Shown: positions 55,301 to 63,504 of the stretch, piece after piece
Position numbering within the stretch: the first letter of the stretch is position 1
Layout of the letters: every line of letters starts with the position of its first letter
DNA from: Ferrithrix thermotolerans DSM 19514
GTDB lineage: Bacteria; Actinomycetota; Acidimicrobiia; Acidimicrobiales; Acidimicrobiaceae
NCBI RefSeq assembly: GCF_900128965.1
Contig: NZ_FQUL01000002.1
Span: forward strand, 101,221 to 165,220
DNA: 64,000 nucleotides
Direction: 5' to 3'
Program-made: the position numbers and the translations under genes
Notes under the pieces: model-generated
Seen by the model: the letters and a program-made list of their open reading frames with translations, nothing else
Databases searched by the model: none
Told to the model about the DNA's origin: nothing

Positions 55301-55563
55301 CTTATGTCTTTCGAAGTAAAGACCGTCATTCTTGCTTTGGACGGATAAGCCGATAGGTCTCCAAAGTTCTGAGACGATACGCGCAAAAGATCTCTCAGTC
55401 TCTTTGTGCCAACGACCTCGCTAAGTTCTAGACCGATCAGGCTCAAGAAGTGTGCGTTTATGTCGTAGATCAAACCGTCAGAGTCGCACAGCAGAACGGC
55501 TACCCCCAAAGACTCCTCTTTGTCAAGATAAAGGTCGATCGACTCTTCCTGATCACTACTCAT
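52336..55563 (-). CDS. multi-PAS GGDEF-EAL c-di-GMP protein
   Basis: 1075 residues without membrane helices. Five PAS-type sensor regions (about 12-125, 150-265, 275-390, 395-510, 520-640) precede a GGDEF domain (about 645-805) and an EAL domain (about 815-1070). GGDEF is intact (SRLGGDEFVVL) with an RxxD inhibition site (RSED) five residues before. The EAL domain keeps GVEALVR, LSFELTEYALID, DDFGTGWSSLTYLR, KIDRSFV and QGFLISKPLS, so both synthesis and breakdown of c-di-GMP look possible. Five cytosolic PAS domains suggest redox, oxygen or small-ligand sensing. Confidence 0.94.
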   Translation of the reverse strand: MSSDQEESIDLYLDKEESLGVAVLLCDSDGLIYDINAHFLSLIGLELSEVVGTKRLRDLLRVSSQNFGDLSAYPSKARMTVFTSKDIRPFDAEILSANGSFQPCFVWILPYEQDGARSTYLVVVMPYLEEQPVMGPTSRSAGLDLRQLLDAVTCGILLVDSSGVVLFHNYSAAQVFDIPKERNTVTSDELFHGVFGEQLIPIDSEDFVISQAMKSKTPAKGSFGVSTVSRSFKWIEVEAVPVVVLGVGEACVISVRDISDERAAIDAERESKTRLEALIEDGWDLVITIDTDDTIAWTSSACLKLLGFQRQEMIGKCFLDFVHPEDYQSVQEVAKVLRNNVSTPVSVTVRTRRKEGGYRYLEFSVINRYDDPSIGGVLATARDVTDRSLAERRWRAAAESLHIGLVIATPDGVWQEVNQAVVEIFGVPIEFIVGADLESYSFADDREIGRREFLEILEGSKKQSRFQKRLIRWDGTPFPAEIGVSGIYDPFGSLLELVIFIEDVSVRHRAKLELEKAFSRFEALVEYSSDVTMIVDSGGRLLYASPGLESVLGYVPRERFGKRTTDIVHPEDRDRVREVFTSIEEEHNKVAKFDCRLFHTNGTYRYVEVTVRNLLRDPAVGGLVVNIRDITEQILIAKRLEYQATHDPLTLLPNRVMLLDRLAVARERYFRTGENFALFYLDLDEFKQVNDAMGHRSGDELLVEVSRRLIRAVRSEDTVSRLGGDEFVVLATSVSGIDEAERLAERIKTDLSVPFLVGGTQLRVGCSIGIALSEGSTPEEMMQEADTALYRAKEHGRGRWELFDQAMRTLSQKRMETEQLLRRAIEAKQISLLFQPILRIDTMELDGVEALVRVWDQSPSKVVEPAVFIDVAEKSGLIVPMGNIVLQMSGEYLKRWNKTLGRSISPNGPTRLSVNLSPRQLADPQLLPLIRSVMKDYGLDPTWLSFELTEYALIDVGSSMQRSLFEIADLGIKIAIDDFGTGWSSLTYLRNFPISTLKIDRSFVEGLGKVQKDTELVRAVVTLGHSLKLETVAEGVESEDQLYMLRELGCDKAQGFLISKPLSEQALTSFLRSMP

Positions 55564-55795
55564 GGCTCTACCTAACTTTGGAACCAGATGGTTCTACATC
55601 TAAAGACCTTTGCCCAGAGGTGGTACGCCTTTGGTACTTGAAGGGGTTCATCTTTGGTCTTCCACGTGAAGCTGGAGGATCCTGTCTTCCACTAATTTCA
55701 TAACGGCGATCCCCAGACACGCATATTATTCGGAACTCCTACGTAATTACTTAACCAAGATCTGTATGTGATCGCTACGGTCAGAAAAAGACAGC

Positions 55796-56878
55796 CTAGA
55801 AAAGCTGGCTCTGTTCCTCAACAGGCCTAATTCCTAAATGGTCGAAGGCCCGGTTGGTAGCTACCCTTCCCCTTGGAGTCCTTATTACCATCCCAAGCTT
55901 TACGAGATAGGGTTCGTGCACATCCTCTATGGTCTGCCGCTCTTCCCCTACAGAAGATGCCAACGCGCTCAAACCTGCCGGCCTTCCCCCAAAGGTCACG
56001 CACAGAGACTTCAGAATCTCCCTGTCTACCCTGTCTAAGCCAAGATCGTCGACACCAAAGACGTCAAGTCCTTCTTTGGCAGTTGTCTGATCCAGGACTC
56101 CGCCACGGCTGACATCTGCGTAGTCTCTTACAAGTTTGAGCAGCCTGTTAGCCAGTCTTGGAGTACCGCGTGACCGAAGCGCAATCTCGTAAGCAGCGTC
56201 TTCGCTTATCTCCATCTCAAGTATCTGTGCCGAGCGCATCACCACTTGGGAGAGCTCCGTTGGATCGTAGTACTCCATGGTGTGTACAAATCCAAAGCGA
56301 TCCCGCAGTGGGCCAGACAACATTCCCGTTCGCGTCGTCGCTCCAATAAGTGTAAAGTGGGCTATGTCAAGTCGAAGGGTTCGGCTTGTTGGACCTTTTC
56401 CAAGGGTGACGTCGACCTTAAAGTCCTCCATTGCGCTGTAAAGGAGTTCCTCGACGGTTCTTGGGAGGCGGTGTATCTCATCTATGAACAACACGTCGAA
56501 GTCTGAGAGATCTGAAAGAAGTGAAGCGAGATCTCCTGCCCTAGTAATCGCAGGGCCTGAGGTTACCCTGAAGTTAACCCCAATCTCGTTAGCCACTATC
56601 GAAGCTAGGGAGGTCTTGCCAAGTCCCGGAGGTCCCGCGAACAAGATATGTCCCACCTGATCCCCCCTAAGCTTTGCGGCTCCAATTACGATGGACAGCC
56701 TCTCTTTCAGCTGTGGTTGGCCCACAAACTCAGTGAGATATTTAGGTCGCAAAACGTTATCGATCGATCTATCGTAGATATCAAGGAGCGTGGACGGCTT
56801 TGGCTCAGCGTTTTCAGAACCCTTCTTGGACGGCTCTTCTGTTGAACTCTTTTTGAAGACAACCTCCCGTCCACTCAC
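55796..56878 (-). CDS. ruvB: Holliday junction branch migration ATPase RuvB
   Basis: 360 residues. Walker A GPPGLGKTS (82-90), Walker B FIDEIHRLPRTVEELLYSAMEDF, sensor GATTRTGMLSGPLRDRFG and the C-terminal winged helix with GRPAGLSALASSVGEERQTIEDVHEPYLVKLGMVIRTPRGR-type end. The N-terminal 30 residues are a charged extension. GTG overlaps the ruvA stop by four bases. Works with RuvA and RuvC. Confidence 0.97.
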   Translation of the reverse strand: MSGREVVFKKSSTEEPSKKGSENAEPKPSTLLDIYDRSIDNVLRPKYLTEFVGQPQLKERLSIVIGAAKLRGDQVGHILFAGPPGLGKTSLASIVANEIGVNFRVTSGPAITRAGDLASLLSDLSDFDVLFIDEIHRLPRTVEELLYSAMEDFKVDVTLGKGPTSRTLRLDIAHFTLIGATTRTGMLSGPLRDRFGFVHTMEYYDPTELSQVVMRSAQILEMEISEDAAYEIALRSRGTPRLANRLLKLVRDYADVSRGGVLDQTTAKEGLDVFGVDDLGLDRVDREILKSLCVTFGGRPAGLSALASSVGEERQTIEDVHEPYLVKLGMVIRTPRGRVATNRAFDHLGIRPVEEQSQLF

Positions 56879-57441
56879 GATCGAAGCCCCTTTAGAGCCA
56901 TGCGTAACGCAGAATTTGGATCTAGTCCATCAGGGAGCGACTTGAGTGCTTCCACAACCTCAGTTTGAGAGAATCCAAGTGCCAGCAAAGCCTCGGCCAC
57001 CTCACGTCTTACTCCACTCAAGTAGATCTCCCCTTCATCGATCTCATCGGACTCAAAGAATCGTTTCAGCTCCAAAACGAGGCGTGAAGCCAGCCTATCG
57101 CCTACCCCCGGAACTGACTTGAACCTTTTTACGTCCTGATTTACAACCGCCTCCGCAACACCAACGTCCCCGAGATGCGTCAGTATCGTCAGTGCGAGCT
57201 GGGGGCCAACACCTTGCACCGTTCGAAGTCTATCAAATGTCCTTCTGTCAACCTTTGACTCGAAACCGAACAGAACCGGTAGTTCATCTCGGATAACCAT
57301 CCTTGTGTATAAGGTAGTCAAAGACCCGATCTCTGGGGTATAGGACGAGGGTGCGAAGATCTCATATCCAAGACCTGCAGCTTGAACCACAACGGAGGAG
57401 TCTCCTTTTTCCACCACCGTCCCAACAACTCTATCTATCAA
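56875..57441 (-). CDS. ruvA: Holliday junction DNA helicase subunit RuvA
   Basis: 188 residues, three domains: the OB fold (IDRVVGTVVEKGDSSVVVQAAGLGYEIFAP), the HhH pair (LRTVQGVGPQLALTILTHL; FKSVPGVGDRLASRLVLELK) and a C-terminal UBA-like domain (EVAEALLALGFSQTEVVEAL). TTG start overlaps the ruvC stop by four bases. Confidence 0.96.
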   Translation of the reverse strand: MIDRVVGTVVEKGDSSVVVQAAGLGYEIFAPSSYTPEIGSLTTLYTRMVIRDELPVLFGFESKVDRRTFDRLRTVQGVGPQLALTILTHLGDVGVAEAVVNQDVKRFKSVPGVGDRLASRLVLELKRFFESDEIDEGEIYLSGVRREVAEALLALGFSQTEVVEALKSLPDGLDPNSALRMALKGLRS

Positions 57442-57935
57442 GACAACCTCCAGCCTTCCCTAACCGTCTCAGAGGCGCTCAAGAAACAAAACGCTAGTCC
57501 GATAGCATCGACTACATCTGGTGGCCGAATTGATTGTTCCGTACCTAAAAGCCGCTGTACCATGGCTTGCAGCTGCCACTTTTCCGCAGATCCATCGCCA
57601 ACCAAAGTCAGTTTCATCTCATTAGACGATACCTGGGCAACTGGAATGGACGAACTCTCCGCCGCCATAAAGGCTGCCCCTAACGCCTGACCTACAGCCA
57701 TGGCTGACTTTGCATTCGTCTTGAACACTACCCTCTCCACAACCATGACATCCAGGGTGTAAAGAGCCATGATCTCTCTCAATGACTCAAAGATCTCTAA
57801 GAGGCGCCTGGGTAACGCTGTCGTCCCCTCTGTCCGAATCACACCGGCCTCATGCACCTCTATGCTTCCAGCCGACCGAGACAAAAGAGCATAGCCACAT
57901 CTAGCCACACCCGGATCTACGCCTAATACATACAT
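57438..57935 (-). CDS. ruvC: crossover junction endodeoxyribonuclease RuvC
   Basis: 165 residues. All four acidic active-site residues are present: Asp7 (VDPGVARCGYAL), Glu67 (VVERVVF), Asp140 and Asp143 (PPDVVDAIGLAFC). First gene of ruvC-ruvA-ruvB. It cuts Holliday junctions. Confidence 0.96.
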   Translation of the reverse strand: MYVLGVDPGVARCGYALLSRSAGSIEVHEAGVIRTEGTTALPRRLLEIFESLREIMALYTLDVMVVERVVFKTNAKSAMAVGQALGAAFMAAESSSIPVAQVSSNEMKLTLVGDGSAEKWQLQAMVQRLLGTEQSIRPPDVVDAIGLAFCFLSASETVREGWRLS

Positions 57936-58028
57936 ATGTTCTATACAAGCCTAGATGGAGAACACTTGAGCCAGCTCCTTCACTGACCTCACATTACAGC
58001 ACCGGAGCCCAGCAGGATACAATTCAAC

Positions 58029-58058
58029 AAAAAAAGCCAGTCCAATCCGCTAGGACAG
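58029..58058 (-). terminator. candidate terminator after the peroxiredoxin gene
   Basis: Read on the minus strand, GTCC-(9)-GGAC is followed closely by seven T. The stem is only four pairs (plus one after a mismatch), but the T run and its place between the peroxiredoxin stop and ruvC fit a terminator. Confidence 0.4.
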
Positions 58059-58082
58059 AGTTATTTATCTAGAGGCATCCAC

Positions 58083-58535
58083 TTACTGAAGACTTCTCAC
58101 TACATCTAGTAGTTCTCCAGAGGAACGAAACGAAAGCCCAGCCCGTGTTCGGTGTGCGTATCGGATCACCCCTTGTGCATCTACAACAAACACAGATCTC
58201 CTGTAAAATCCAAGAGGCCCAAGGACATCGTAGGCTATAGCAACCTCCTTGTCCACATCCGCCAGAAGTGGAAAGGTCAGATTTAGCCGACGAGAAAATT
58301 CGTCGTGGGACTCAAGAGACTGAGGGGAGATTCCGAGCACAGTTGCGTTGAGCTCCTGGAAGTCACTCGTTGCACTCGAATACGAGTTGAGCTGAGCTGT
58401 ACATATCGGAGAAAAGTCTTCGGGGTAAAAAGCAAGCACAAGTGGGTGACCCCTGAAATCAGAGAGGCAGTACGTCTTCCCTCCAGTTCCCAAGAGACTA
58501 AACTGTGGGGCGGGGTCACCGACCTCGGCTGCCAT
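58083..58535 (-). CDS. peroxiredoxin (AhpE/Bcp-like, one-Cys type)
   Basis: 150 residues. The peroxidatic Cys45 is in [14 protein letters not shown], the AhpC/TSA signature. No resolving cysteine follows; the only other Cys is Cys23, so it looks like a one-Cys enzyme of the AhpE kind that needs an outside thiol. It removes hydroperoxides in the cytosol. ATG 58535 overlaps the yebC stop by one base (TGATG), with GGGGGA upstream; coupling to yebC is clear. Confidence 0.88.
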   Translation of the reverse strand: MAAEVGDPAPQFSLLGTGGKTYCLSDFRGHPLVLAFYPEDFSPICTAQLNSYSSATSDFQELNATVLGISPQSLESHDEFSRRLNLTFPLLADVDKEVAIAYDVLGPLGFYRRSVFVVDAQGVIRYAHRTRAGLSFRSSGELLDVVRSLQ

Positions 58536-59284
58536 CAATCCCCCACAAGCTCAAGCACAGAGTCTGGGATATCGACGTTAGAATACACATTTTGAACGTC
58601 ATCTAGGTCGTCGAGTGCATCGATTAGCTTGAGAACCTTACGAGCCTCAGCTTCGGAGTCTATTGAGATTGAGTTCGACGCTTGCAACACAAGATCGCTC
58701 GAGATGCACTCCATCCCAGCTTCTTCAAACGCTCCCTTCAGGGATGCCAGATCGCTTGGCGCACAAACAACCTCCCACTCTTCACCCTGATCGATAACGT
58801 CATCGGCTCCTGCGGAGAGGGCAACCATAGTTACCTGATCCTCATCGTACTTCTTGCTCAAAGTAACCGAGCCCCTTCTGGAGAACTGCCACGCAACTGA
58901 TCCCGGCTCGGCTATAGCACCGCCGTTCTTGGAGAACGCTGCCCTTACATCAGCGCTAGTACGGTTTCGGTTATCCGTTAGGCACTCCACAATCACAGCA
59001 ACTCCGCCCGGTGCGTAACCCTCGTAGGTCACAGCCTCGTAACGAACCCCTTCAAGCTCCCCTGTGCCACGCTTGATTGCTCTATTGATGGTATCGATCG
59101 GAACGGAGGCGTCTCTTGCCTTTTGGAACATGGTGCGTAACGTTGCGTTGGCGTTGATATCGCCTCCACCTTCTCGGGACGCAACCTCAATCTGCCTAAT
59201 AAGCTTTGCAAAGAGCTTTCCGCGAGCCTTATCTTGGGCACCTTTTTTATGTTTGATCGTAGCCCACTTGGAATGACCTGACAT
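58535..59284 (-). CDS. yebC: YebC/PmpR-family protein
   Basis: 249 residues. The family N-terminus ([27 protein letters not shown]), then [22 protein letters not shown] and [11 protein letters not shown] are intact. Members act as DNA-binding regulators and, as recently shown for some, in easing ribosome stalling at proline runs. Sits between pdxT and ruvC as in other actinobacteria. Confidence 0.95.
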   Translation of the reverse strand: MSGHSKWATIKHKKGAQDKARGKLFAKLIRQIEVASREGGGDINANATLRTMFQKARDASVPIDTINRAIKRGTGELEGVRYEAVTYEGYAPGGVAVIVECLTDNRNRTSADVRAAFSKNGGAIAEPGSVAWQFSRRGSVTLSKKYDEDQVTMVALSAGADDVIDQGEEWEVVCAPSDLASLKGAFEEAGMECISSDLVLQASNSISIDSEAEARKVLKLIDALDDLDDVQNVYSNVDIPDSVLELVGD

Positions 59285-59330
59285 ATTTTCTTACACCTAT
59301 CTCAACGACACAACATAACAATAATAGAGC

Positions 59331-59927
59331 CTAAGCCTCAACGACAGCTTCTAGGAAGTACCTGTGCAACCTAGAGTCGGAGGTGAGTTCTGGATGGAAA
59401 GCAGATGCCAAATACGACCCTTGCCTCACAACAACAGGAACTGACTCCCCTCGATCCCCAAAGTCGTACACAACCCTTCCAAGCACCTCTACCCCGCCGT
59501 CGACGCCCGTGATAACCGGAGCACGGATAAAGACGGCCTTCATGGGAGGCGGAGACACTCCTTCGACATCGATATCTGCCTCGAAAGACCGTATCTGTCT
59601 TCCGAATCCGTTTCTACGAACCTCTACATCTAGGTAACCAAAGCTGAATTGATCGTCTCTCCCGTCAACGATCGATCTTGACATGAGAATGAGACCCGCA
59701 CAGGTCCCAAATACCGGAAGATCTGTTCGACTTAGGAGGGCCTCCTTGAGACCAGAGGTCTCAAGGAGCTTTGAGATCGTCGTCGACTCCCCCCCAGGGA
59801 GTATCAGCCCATCAATAGAGTCAAGGTCCCTCGGTAACCTAACCGTAGAAACCTTGACTCCAAGACTATCTAGCATCTCGGAGTGTTCTAAAAAGTCACC
59901 CTGAAGCGCTAAGACACCAATCTGCAA
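59331..59927 (-). CDS. pdxT: pyridoxal 5'-phosphate synthase glutaminase subunit PdxT
   Basis: 198 residues, class-I glutaminase. IGVLALQGDFLEH, LPGGESTTISKLL, Cys76 in FGTCAGLILMS and the His-Glu pair in AFHPELTSD make the triad. It feeds ammonia to PdxS. TTG start, three bases after the pdxS stop. Confidence 0.96.
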   Translation of the reverse strand: MQIGVLALQGDFLEHSEMLDSLGVKVSTVRLPRDLDSIDGLILPGGESTTISKLLETSGLKEALLSRTDLPVFGTCAGLILMSRSIVDGRDDQFSFGYLDVEVRRNGFGRQIRSFEADIDVEGVSPPPMKAVFIRAPVITGVDGGVEVLGRVVYDFGDRGESVPVVVRQGSYLASAFHPELTSDSRLHRYFLEAVVEA

Positions 59928-59930
59928 GAA

Positions 59931-60830
59931 CTACCAGCCTCGCTCGGCTAGATGCAGATCCACCTTGTCCATCTCGATACCGACCATTGCAGGGCCTAGA
60001 TTCTTTGAGACCTTTGCCACTATCGCAGGATCTCTGAAGTGTGTAGTCGCCTCTACGATAGCTTGCGCCCTTTTTGCAGGATCATCGCTCTTGAATATTC
60101 CCGACCCAACAAATACCGCTTCAGCACCAAGCTGCATCACCAACGACGCGTCTGCTGGCGTAGCCAAACCCCCGGCACAAAACAGCGGAACGGGAAGTTT
60201 CCCGGTTTCTCTGATCTCAAGAATCAAATCGATGGGCGCTCTCAATTCCTTAGCCCATGCGTAGACCTCCGAGTCGTCTGCCTTCGTTATCTTCTTGATG
60301 TCACCGACGATCGACCTTAGATGCGTCACCGCCTCACTTACGTCACCAGTCCCGGCCTCACCTTTAGAACGGATTAAGGCAGCGCCCTCCGAGATGCGCC
60401 GTAGTGCCTCTCCAAGGTTGGTTGCACCGCAGACGAAGGGGATATCAAAGGCCCACTTATCGATGTGATGCTCGTAGTCCGCCGGAGTAAGAACCTCGGA
60501 CTCATCTATGTAGTCAACTTGCAGATGCTCCAGCACCTGCGCCTCAGCAAAGTGCCCAATACGAGCCTTGGCCATCACTGGAATCGTCACTGCCTCTTGG
60601 ATCTCCATAATTAGAGCTGGGTCACTCATTCTTGCAACCCCACCCTCTCGCCGAATGTCAGCCGGTACCCTCTCTAACGCCATAACCGCCACTGCACCCG
60701 CATCTTCGGCTATCTTGGCTTGCTCAGCGTTGACTACGTCCATGATGACACCGCCACGTAGCATCTCAGCTAAACCACGCTTTACTCTTGTGGTTGCAAA
60801 CTCTGGGTGTTCGATTGACAACTTTATCAC
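59931..60830 (-). CDS. pdxS: pyridoxal 5'-phosphate synthase lyase subunit PdxS
   Basis: 296-299 residues. Barrel enzyme with [31 protein letters not shown], Lys in [26 protein letters not shown] and [15 protein letters not shown]. It forms PLP from ribose-5-phosphate, glyceraldehyde-3-phosphate and ammonia. Start may be TTG 60821, eight bases after AGGGAG, rather than GTG 60830, which overlaps that site. Confidence 0.96.
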   Translation of the reverse strand: MIKLSIEHPEFATTRVKRGLAEMLRGGVIMDVVNAEQAKIAEDAGAVAVMALERVPADIRREGGVARMSDPALIMEIQEAVTIPVMAKARIGHFAEAQVLEHLQVDYIDESEVLTPADYEHHIDKWAFDIPFVCGATNLGEALRRISEGAALIRSKGEAGTGDVSEAVTHLRSIVGDIKKITKADDSEVYAWAKELRAPIDLILEIRETGKLPVPLFCAGGLATPADASLVMQLGAEAVFVGSGIFKSDDPAKRAQAIVEATTHFRDPAIVAKVSKNLGPAMVGIEMDKVDLHLAERGW

Positions 60831-60940
60831 TCCCTAACTAAGGTTCGTAGAGGTAATTTTAGTCACTCACACGAAATTTCATGAACACCAACAAAGCAAC
60901 GCCTCTCGGTCTAGGAGACCTACGAACACAACACTGCGCT

Positions 60941-61765
60941 CTACCACTCCTCTAGTTGGGCTATCCGATCCTCCAGTAGAGCCTTGGATCCTTTCAAGAG
61001 CGGCGGATTTAACCAAAGCCAGCTTGATCCCTTTGCCGCAGCACCTTCTAGCTCAAAGAAGACCCCCTCGTCGCGTATCTTTTTGAGCACTAATATAAGC
61101 GCAGGCGGAAAGCGAGTAATTGAAAGAGATGCAACGTCGACCAGCATGATCTCTTGAGCCATTGGCAGCGTCACCGACTCAGGGTAAGCCCCCAGGGTAA
61201 CGAGCGCAAGCAACCTTCTAGGCAGAGAGAGATAGGCGTCGTAGTCAGAGAGTCCGGAGCGAACCTTGGCGATCTCTCTCGCTAAGACAGCTTCAAGTTC
61301 AAGTACGCTTAGAGACTCAAGCGCTCCGGAAGAAAGAACCACTAAGGGCTCTCCTCCTTTTTTGAACGAAGCAACCTCAATGGCTGGAGTTTTGATCTCC
61401 GCAAGTAGTGGAATCTGTACCCCAACCTGAGTACAGATCGCCTCAAGCACCGTCTTTACCCGAGCCTCGAGCACGGCATCACCAATGGGTTCAAAGTCAA
61501 ACCCCACCACGGAAACCCACTTTGAGACTAAAAGCATCAAAGCAGCTACCCCTAGGCCAACTACGACAGACACTGGGATGTTTTCGATAACATCTCGATT
61601 GAGACTAAGTAGGTATGAGGCAGTCACCAATAAAACCCAGGTCAATATTGCGATAGCTGAAGCGAACACCAGATAAGAAACGAGGACCTGCAAGCGCTTA
61701 TGCCAGAGCTGGTATAGGTTGGCCCCTCCCCATATGGTCGTCCTGTCGCTAGCGTCAAACACCAC
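60941..61765 (-). CDS. membrane protein resembling M48 peptidases but lacking the zinc motif
   Basis: 274 residues: two helices (about 26-52 and 63-82), then a soluble part whose order matches HtpX/M48 peptidases (VLEAICTQVGVQIPLLAEIKTPAIEVASF ... LVVLSSGALESLSVLELEAVLAREIAKV ... then TRFPPALILVLKKI). Where M48 enzymes have HExxH, this reads R163-E-I-A-K167, so two of the zinc ligands are lost. It is probably a non-catalytic relative. Lies between pdxS and the PimA-like gene, all on one strand. Family assignment rests on eye alignment. Confidence 0.65.
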   Translation of the reverse strand: MVFDASDRTTIWGGANLYQLWHKRLQVLVSYLVFASAIAILTWVLLVTASYLLSLNRDVIENIPVSVVVGLGVAALMLLVSKWVSVVGFDFEPIGDAVLEARVKTVLEAICTQVGVQIPLLAEIKTPAIEVASFKKGGEPLVVLSSGALESLSVLELEAVLAREIAKVRSGLSDYDAYLSLPRRLLALVTLGAYPESVTLPMAQEIMLVDVASLSITRFPPALILVLKKIRDEGVFFELEGAAAKGSSWLWLNPPLLKGSKALLEDRIAQLEEW

Positions 61766-61779
61766 TACAGATTACCCAT

Positions 61780-62859
61780 CTATCCGTTCAGCTGTTCCGT
61801 GAAAGAGTCTAAATATCTCTTCGCCAAACCATCGATAGAGTAGGTCTCAGCCTTAGCTAAAGCGTTCTCCGTAAGCGTTGCTGCCATATCTTTTGAGTGA
61901 ATGACCTCGTAGATAACGCTTGCGAGCGCTGTCGGATCCCCCGGAGGGACCAAGATGCCATCAACTCGGTGTCTAACTAGTTCGCGATATCCGTCAATGT
62001 TAGACGCCACAACCACACTCTTACAGGCCATAGCCTCAAGCAGAACGACCCCGAAAGATTCACCAAAGAGCGACGGTGCAACTACAACGTCGGATGCTCT
62101 CATTCGTGCAGCTGCTTCCGCCTCAGATACCCTCCCAAGCCACTTAATACGTGGGTCTTTTTTATACTTCGCCCTAAGCTTGAGACTCTCAGGTCCATCT
62201 CCAGCTACCCAGAGCTCGATCTCGTGGGTAAGGTCGAGGTATCTAAAGGCCTCTAGAAGAATCTCAAGACCCTTCCGAGGTTCGTGGCGTCCAATAAACA
62301 TCACTGTGAAAGCGTCTTTGCGCCAAGGAGCTACCGACGAAAACCGAGTGAGGTCAACTCCGTTGCCCACCACTAAGCTATCGCGTCCAGTCACTGCGTA
62401 GGCTGTCGATCTTGCTTCCTCCGAGACAGCGAATCGAAGTTCTAGTCTGCCAGAGAGCACCCCTAGAGACCTGGCATACGCCTTGTAGATAGCCGATGCA
62501 CCCGACCTGTGAAAAGTACCAGCCACCGGTGCATCTGAGAGCGCCATCGTCGCTACCCCCACAAATGGAGTAAAGGGTTCATGCAGATGGACTATGTCGT
62601 AAGAGTTATGCGAAAATATACCCCGGAGTCTGCCCCACATCTTTGGACTTATAGATATTGGCGCCAACGAGCCATTAGCCCACCATTCGTGAGTCCGGCC
62701 GAGTGCCACTATCTCATCGACAACAGTCGGCTCGTCACAAGGCGCCACAACATCTACTTCGTGACCCAAGTTACGCATAGACCTAGATAGAGCCAAAACC
62801 TGTCCCTGAACTCCTCCTGGGACACTCACACTATAAGGACACACCTCAGCCAACTTCAC
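61780..62859 (-). CDS. pimA: GT4 glycosyltransferase, PimA-like phosphatidylinositol mannosyltransferase
   Basis: 359 residues. GT-B fold: VCPYSVSVPGGVQGQVLALSRSMRNLGHEV, HLHEPFTPFV, GTFHRSGAS, NGVDLTRF, FIGRHEPRKGLEILLEAF, and the E-x7-E motif in APSLFGESFGVVLLEAM. It resembles PimA, which puts the first mannose on phosphatidylinositol in mycobacteria, and the pimA-pdxS-pdxT neighbourhood is the same. Activity on PI rather than another lipid is inferred. GTG start with GGGAT upstream. Confidence 0.85.
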   Translation of the reverse strand: MKLAEVCPYSVSVPGGVQGQVLALSRSMRNLGHEVDVVAPCDEPTVVDEIVALGRTHEWWANGSLAPISISPKMWGRLRGIFSHNSYDIVHLHEPFTPFVGVATMALSDAPVAGTFHRSGASAIYKAYARSLGVLSGRLELRFAVSEEARSTAYAVTGRDSLVVGNGVDLTRFSSVAPWRKDAFTVMFIGRHEPRKGLEILLEAFRYLDLTHEIELWVAGDGPESLKLRAKYKKDPRIKWLGRVSEAEAAARMRASDVVVAPSLFGESFGVVLLEAMACKSVVVASNIDGYRELVRHRVDGILVPPGDPTALASVIYEVIHSKDMAATLTENALAKAETYSIDGLAKRYLDSFTEQLNG

Positions 62860-63061
62860 AACATCCCTAGCCTACCCATGGCCAATGCCACACCCGGCTA
62901 AGGTGACTAGACCACACAGCAGATCTGCGACGAGGAGCACAGCGGCCTGCTTAGAGCGAGAAAGTCAAACAGCTAAAGATCCTATAAAACGCTAGATTGC
63001 AGCTAGGGTCGCAAGTCTCTCGAAGTTACTCCCGTTAGCTCATAACGAGACCCCACATGTA
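62860..63061. other. intergenic stretch, upstream part
   Basis: No gene or RNA seen between the PimA-like start and the repeat pair at 63062. Together with the following 147 bases it makes a 349-base gap that holds two regulatory-looking repeats. Confidence 0.5.
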
Positions 63062-63083
63062 GTTCACCCAACGTTCACCCAAC
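63062..63083 (+). promoter_or_regulatory. PHO-box-like site: two perfect 11-bp direct repeats
   Basis: GTTCACCCAAC occurs twice in tandem, with flanking 11-mers CCCCACATGTA and ACGCACTCGTG that keep CAC in the same columns. This is the layout known for Streptomyces PhoP operators (11-base units with GTTCACC). It lies 125 bases before the decayed phosphate-type transporter gene. Confidence 0.6.
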
Positions 63084-63143
63084 ACGCACTCGTGATTTAC
63101 CTTGAGGCAGAAAGGTGTCACTTGCGACCATCAAGATGGACAA

Positions 63144-63165
63144 GTAATGAATACTCGTTCATTAC
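63144..63165. repeat. 8-bp perfect inverted repeat (operator or hairpin)
   Basis: GTAATGAA and TTCATTAC flank a six-base spacer TACTCG. It lies 44 bases before the GTG of the decayed transporter gene. It could be a dimeric repressor site or an RNA hairpin in the leader. Confidence 0.5.
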
Positions 63166-63208
63166 CGAGAACTGGAGCCACTTCAAAGTGGGAAATGAAA
63201 GGATAGAG

Positions 63209-63504
63209 GTGTCTCAGGAACATCTAACGATCTCGGAGGCTCTTGACACAGCGCCCCAAGTCGTTTCCATAGTCGCTCGATCGTGGTTGCTGGGATGGGT
63301 TTCTTTACCGACGCCTACGACCTCTTTATCATTAGAACAGCCACCACTCTGATTTCAAAGCAGTAGGGCCTCACCTCATCTCAGACCGGAGTGATCAACT
63401 CGATTACGCTTTTATCGGCCTTTATAGGAGCGATCTTTTTTGGAAGACTCGCTGACAAGATCGGACGCAAGCGCACCTACGTTCTAGAGGCCGCAATCAT
63501 GGTA
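63209..63504 (+). pseudogene. decayed MFS transporter, phosphate:H+ symporter type, truncated by an IS
   Basis: Starts at GTG 63209 with AAAGGA five bases upstream and reads [15 protein letters not shown]. At the C4 run 63254-63257 the frame must shift to read on as [26 protein letters not shown], the signature start of PHS-family sugar-porter-like phosphate symporters. A TAG at 63364-63366 replaces what is probably a Trp codon (LISKQ-stop-GLTSSQTGVINS). Then FIGAIFFGRLADKIGRKRTYVLEAAIMV, the helix 2-3 loop, runs into the IS630 element. So three separate lesions exist. Confidence 0.8.

Noticed and set aside
60918..60930. Hairpin GGTCT-AGG-AGACC between the M48-like gene and pdxS
   Set aside because: Five-base stem with no T run; too weak for a terminator.
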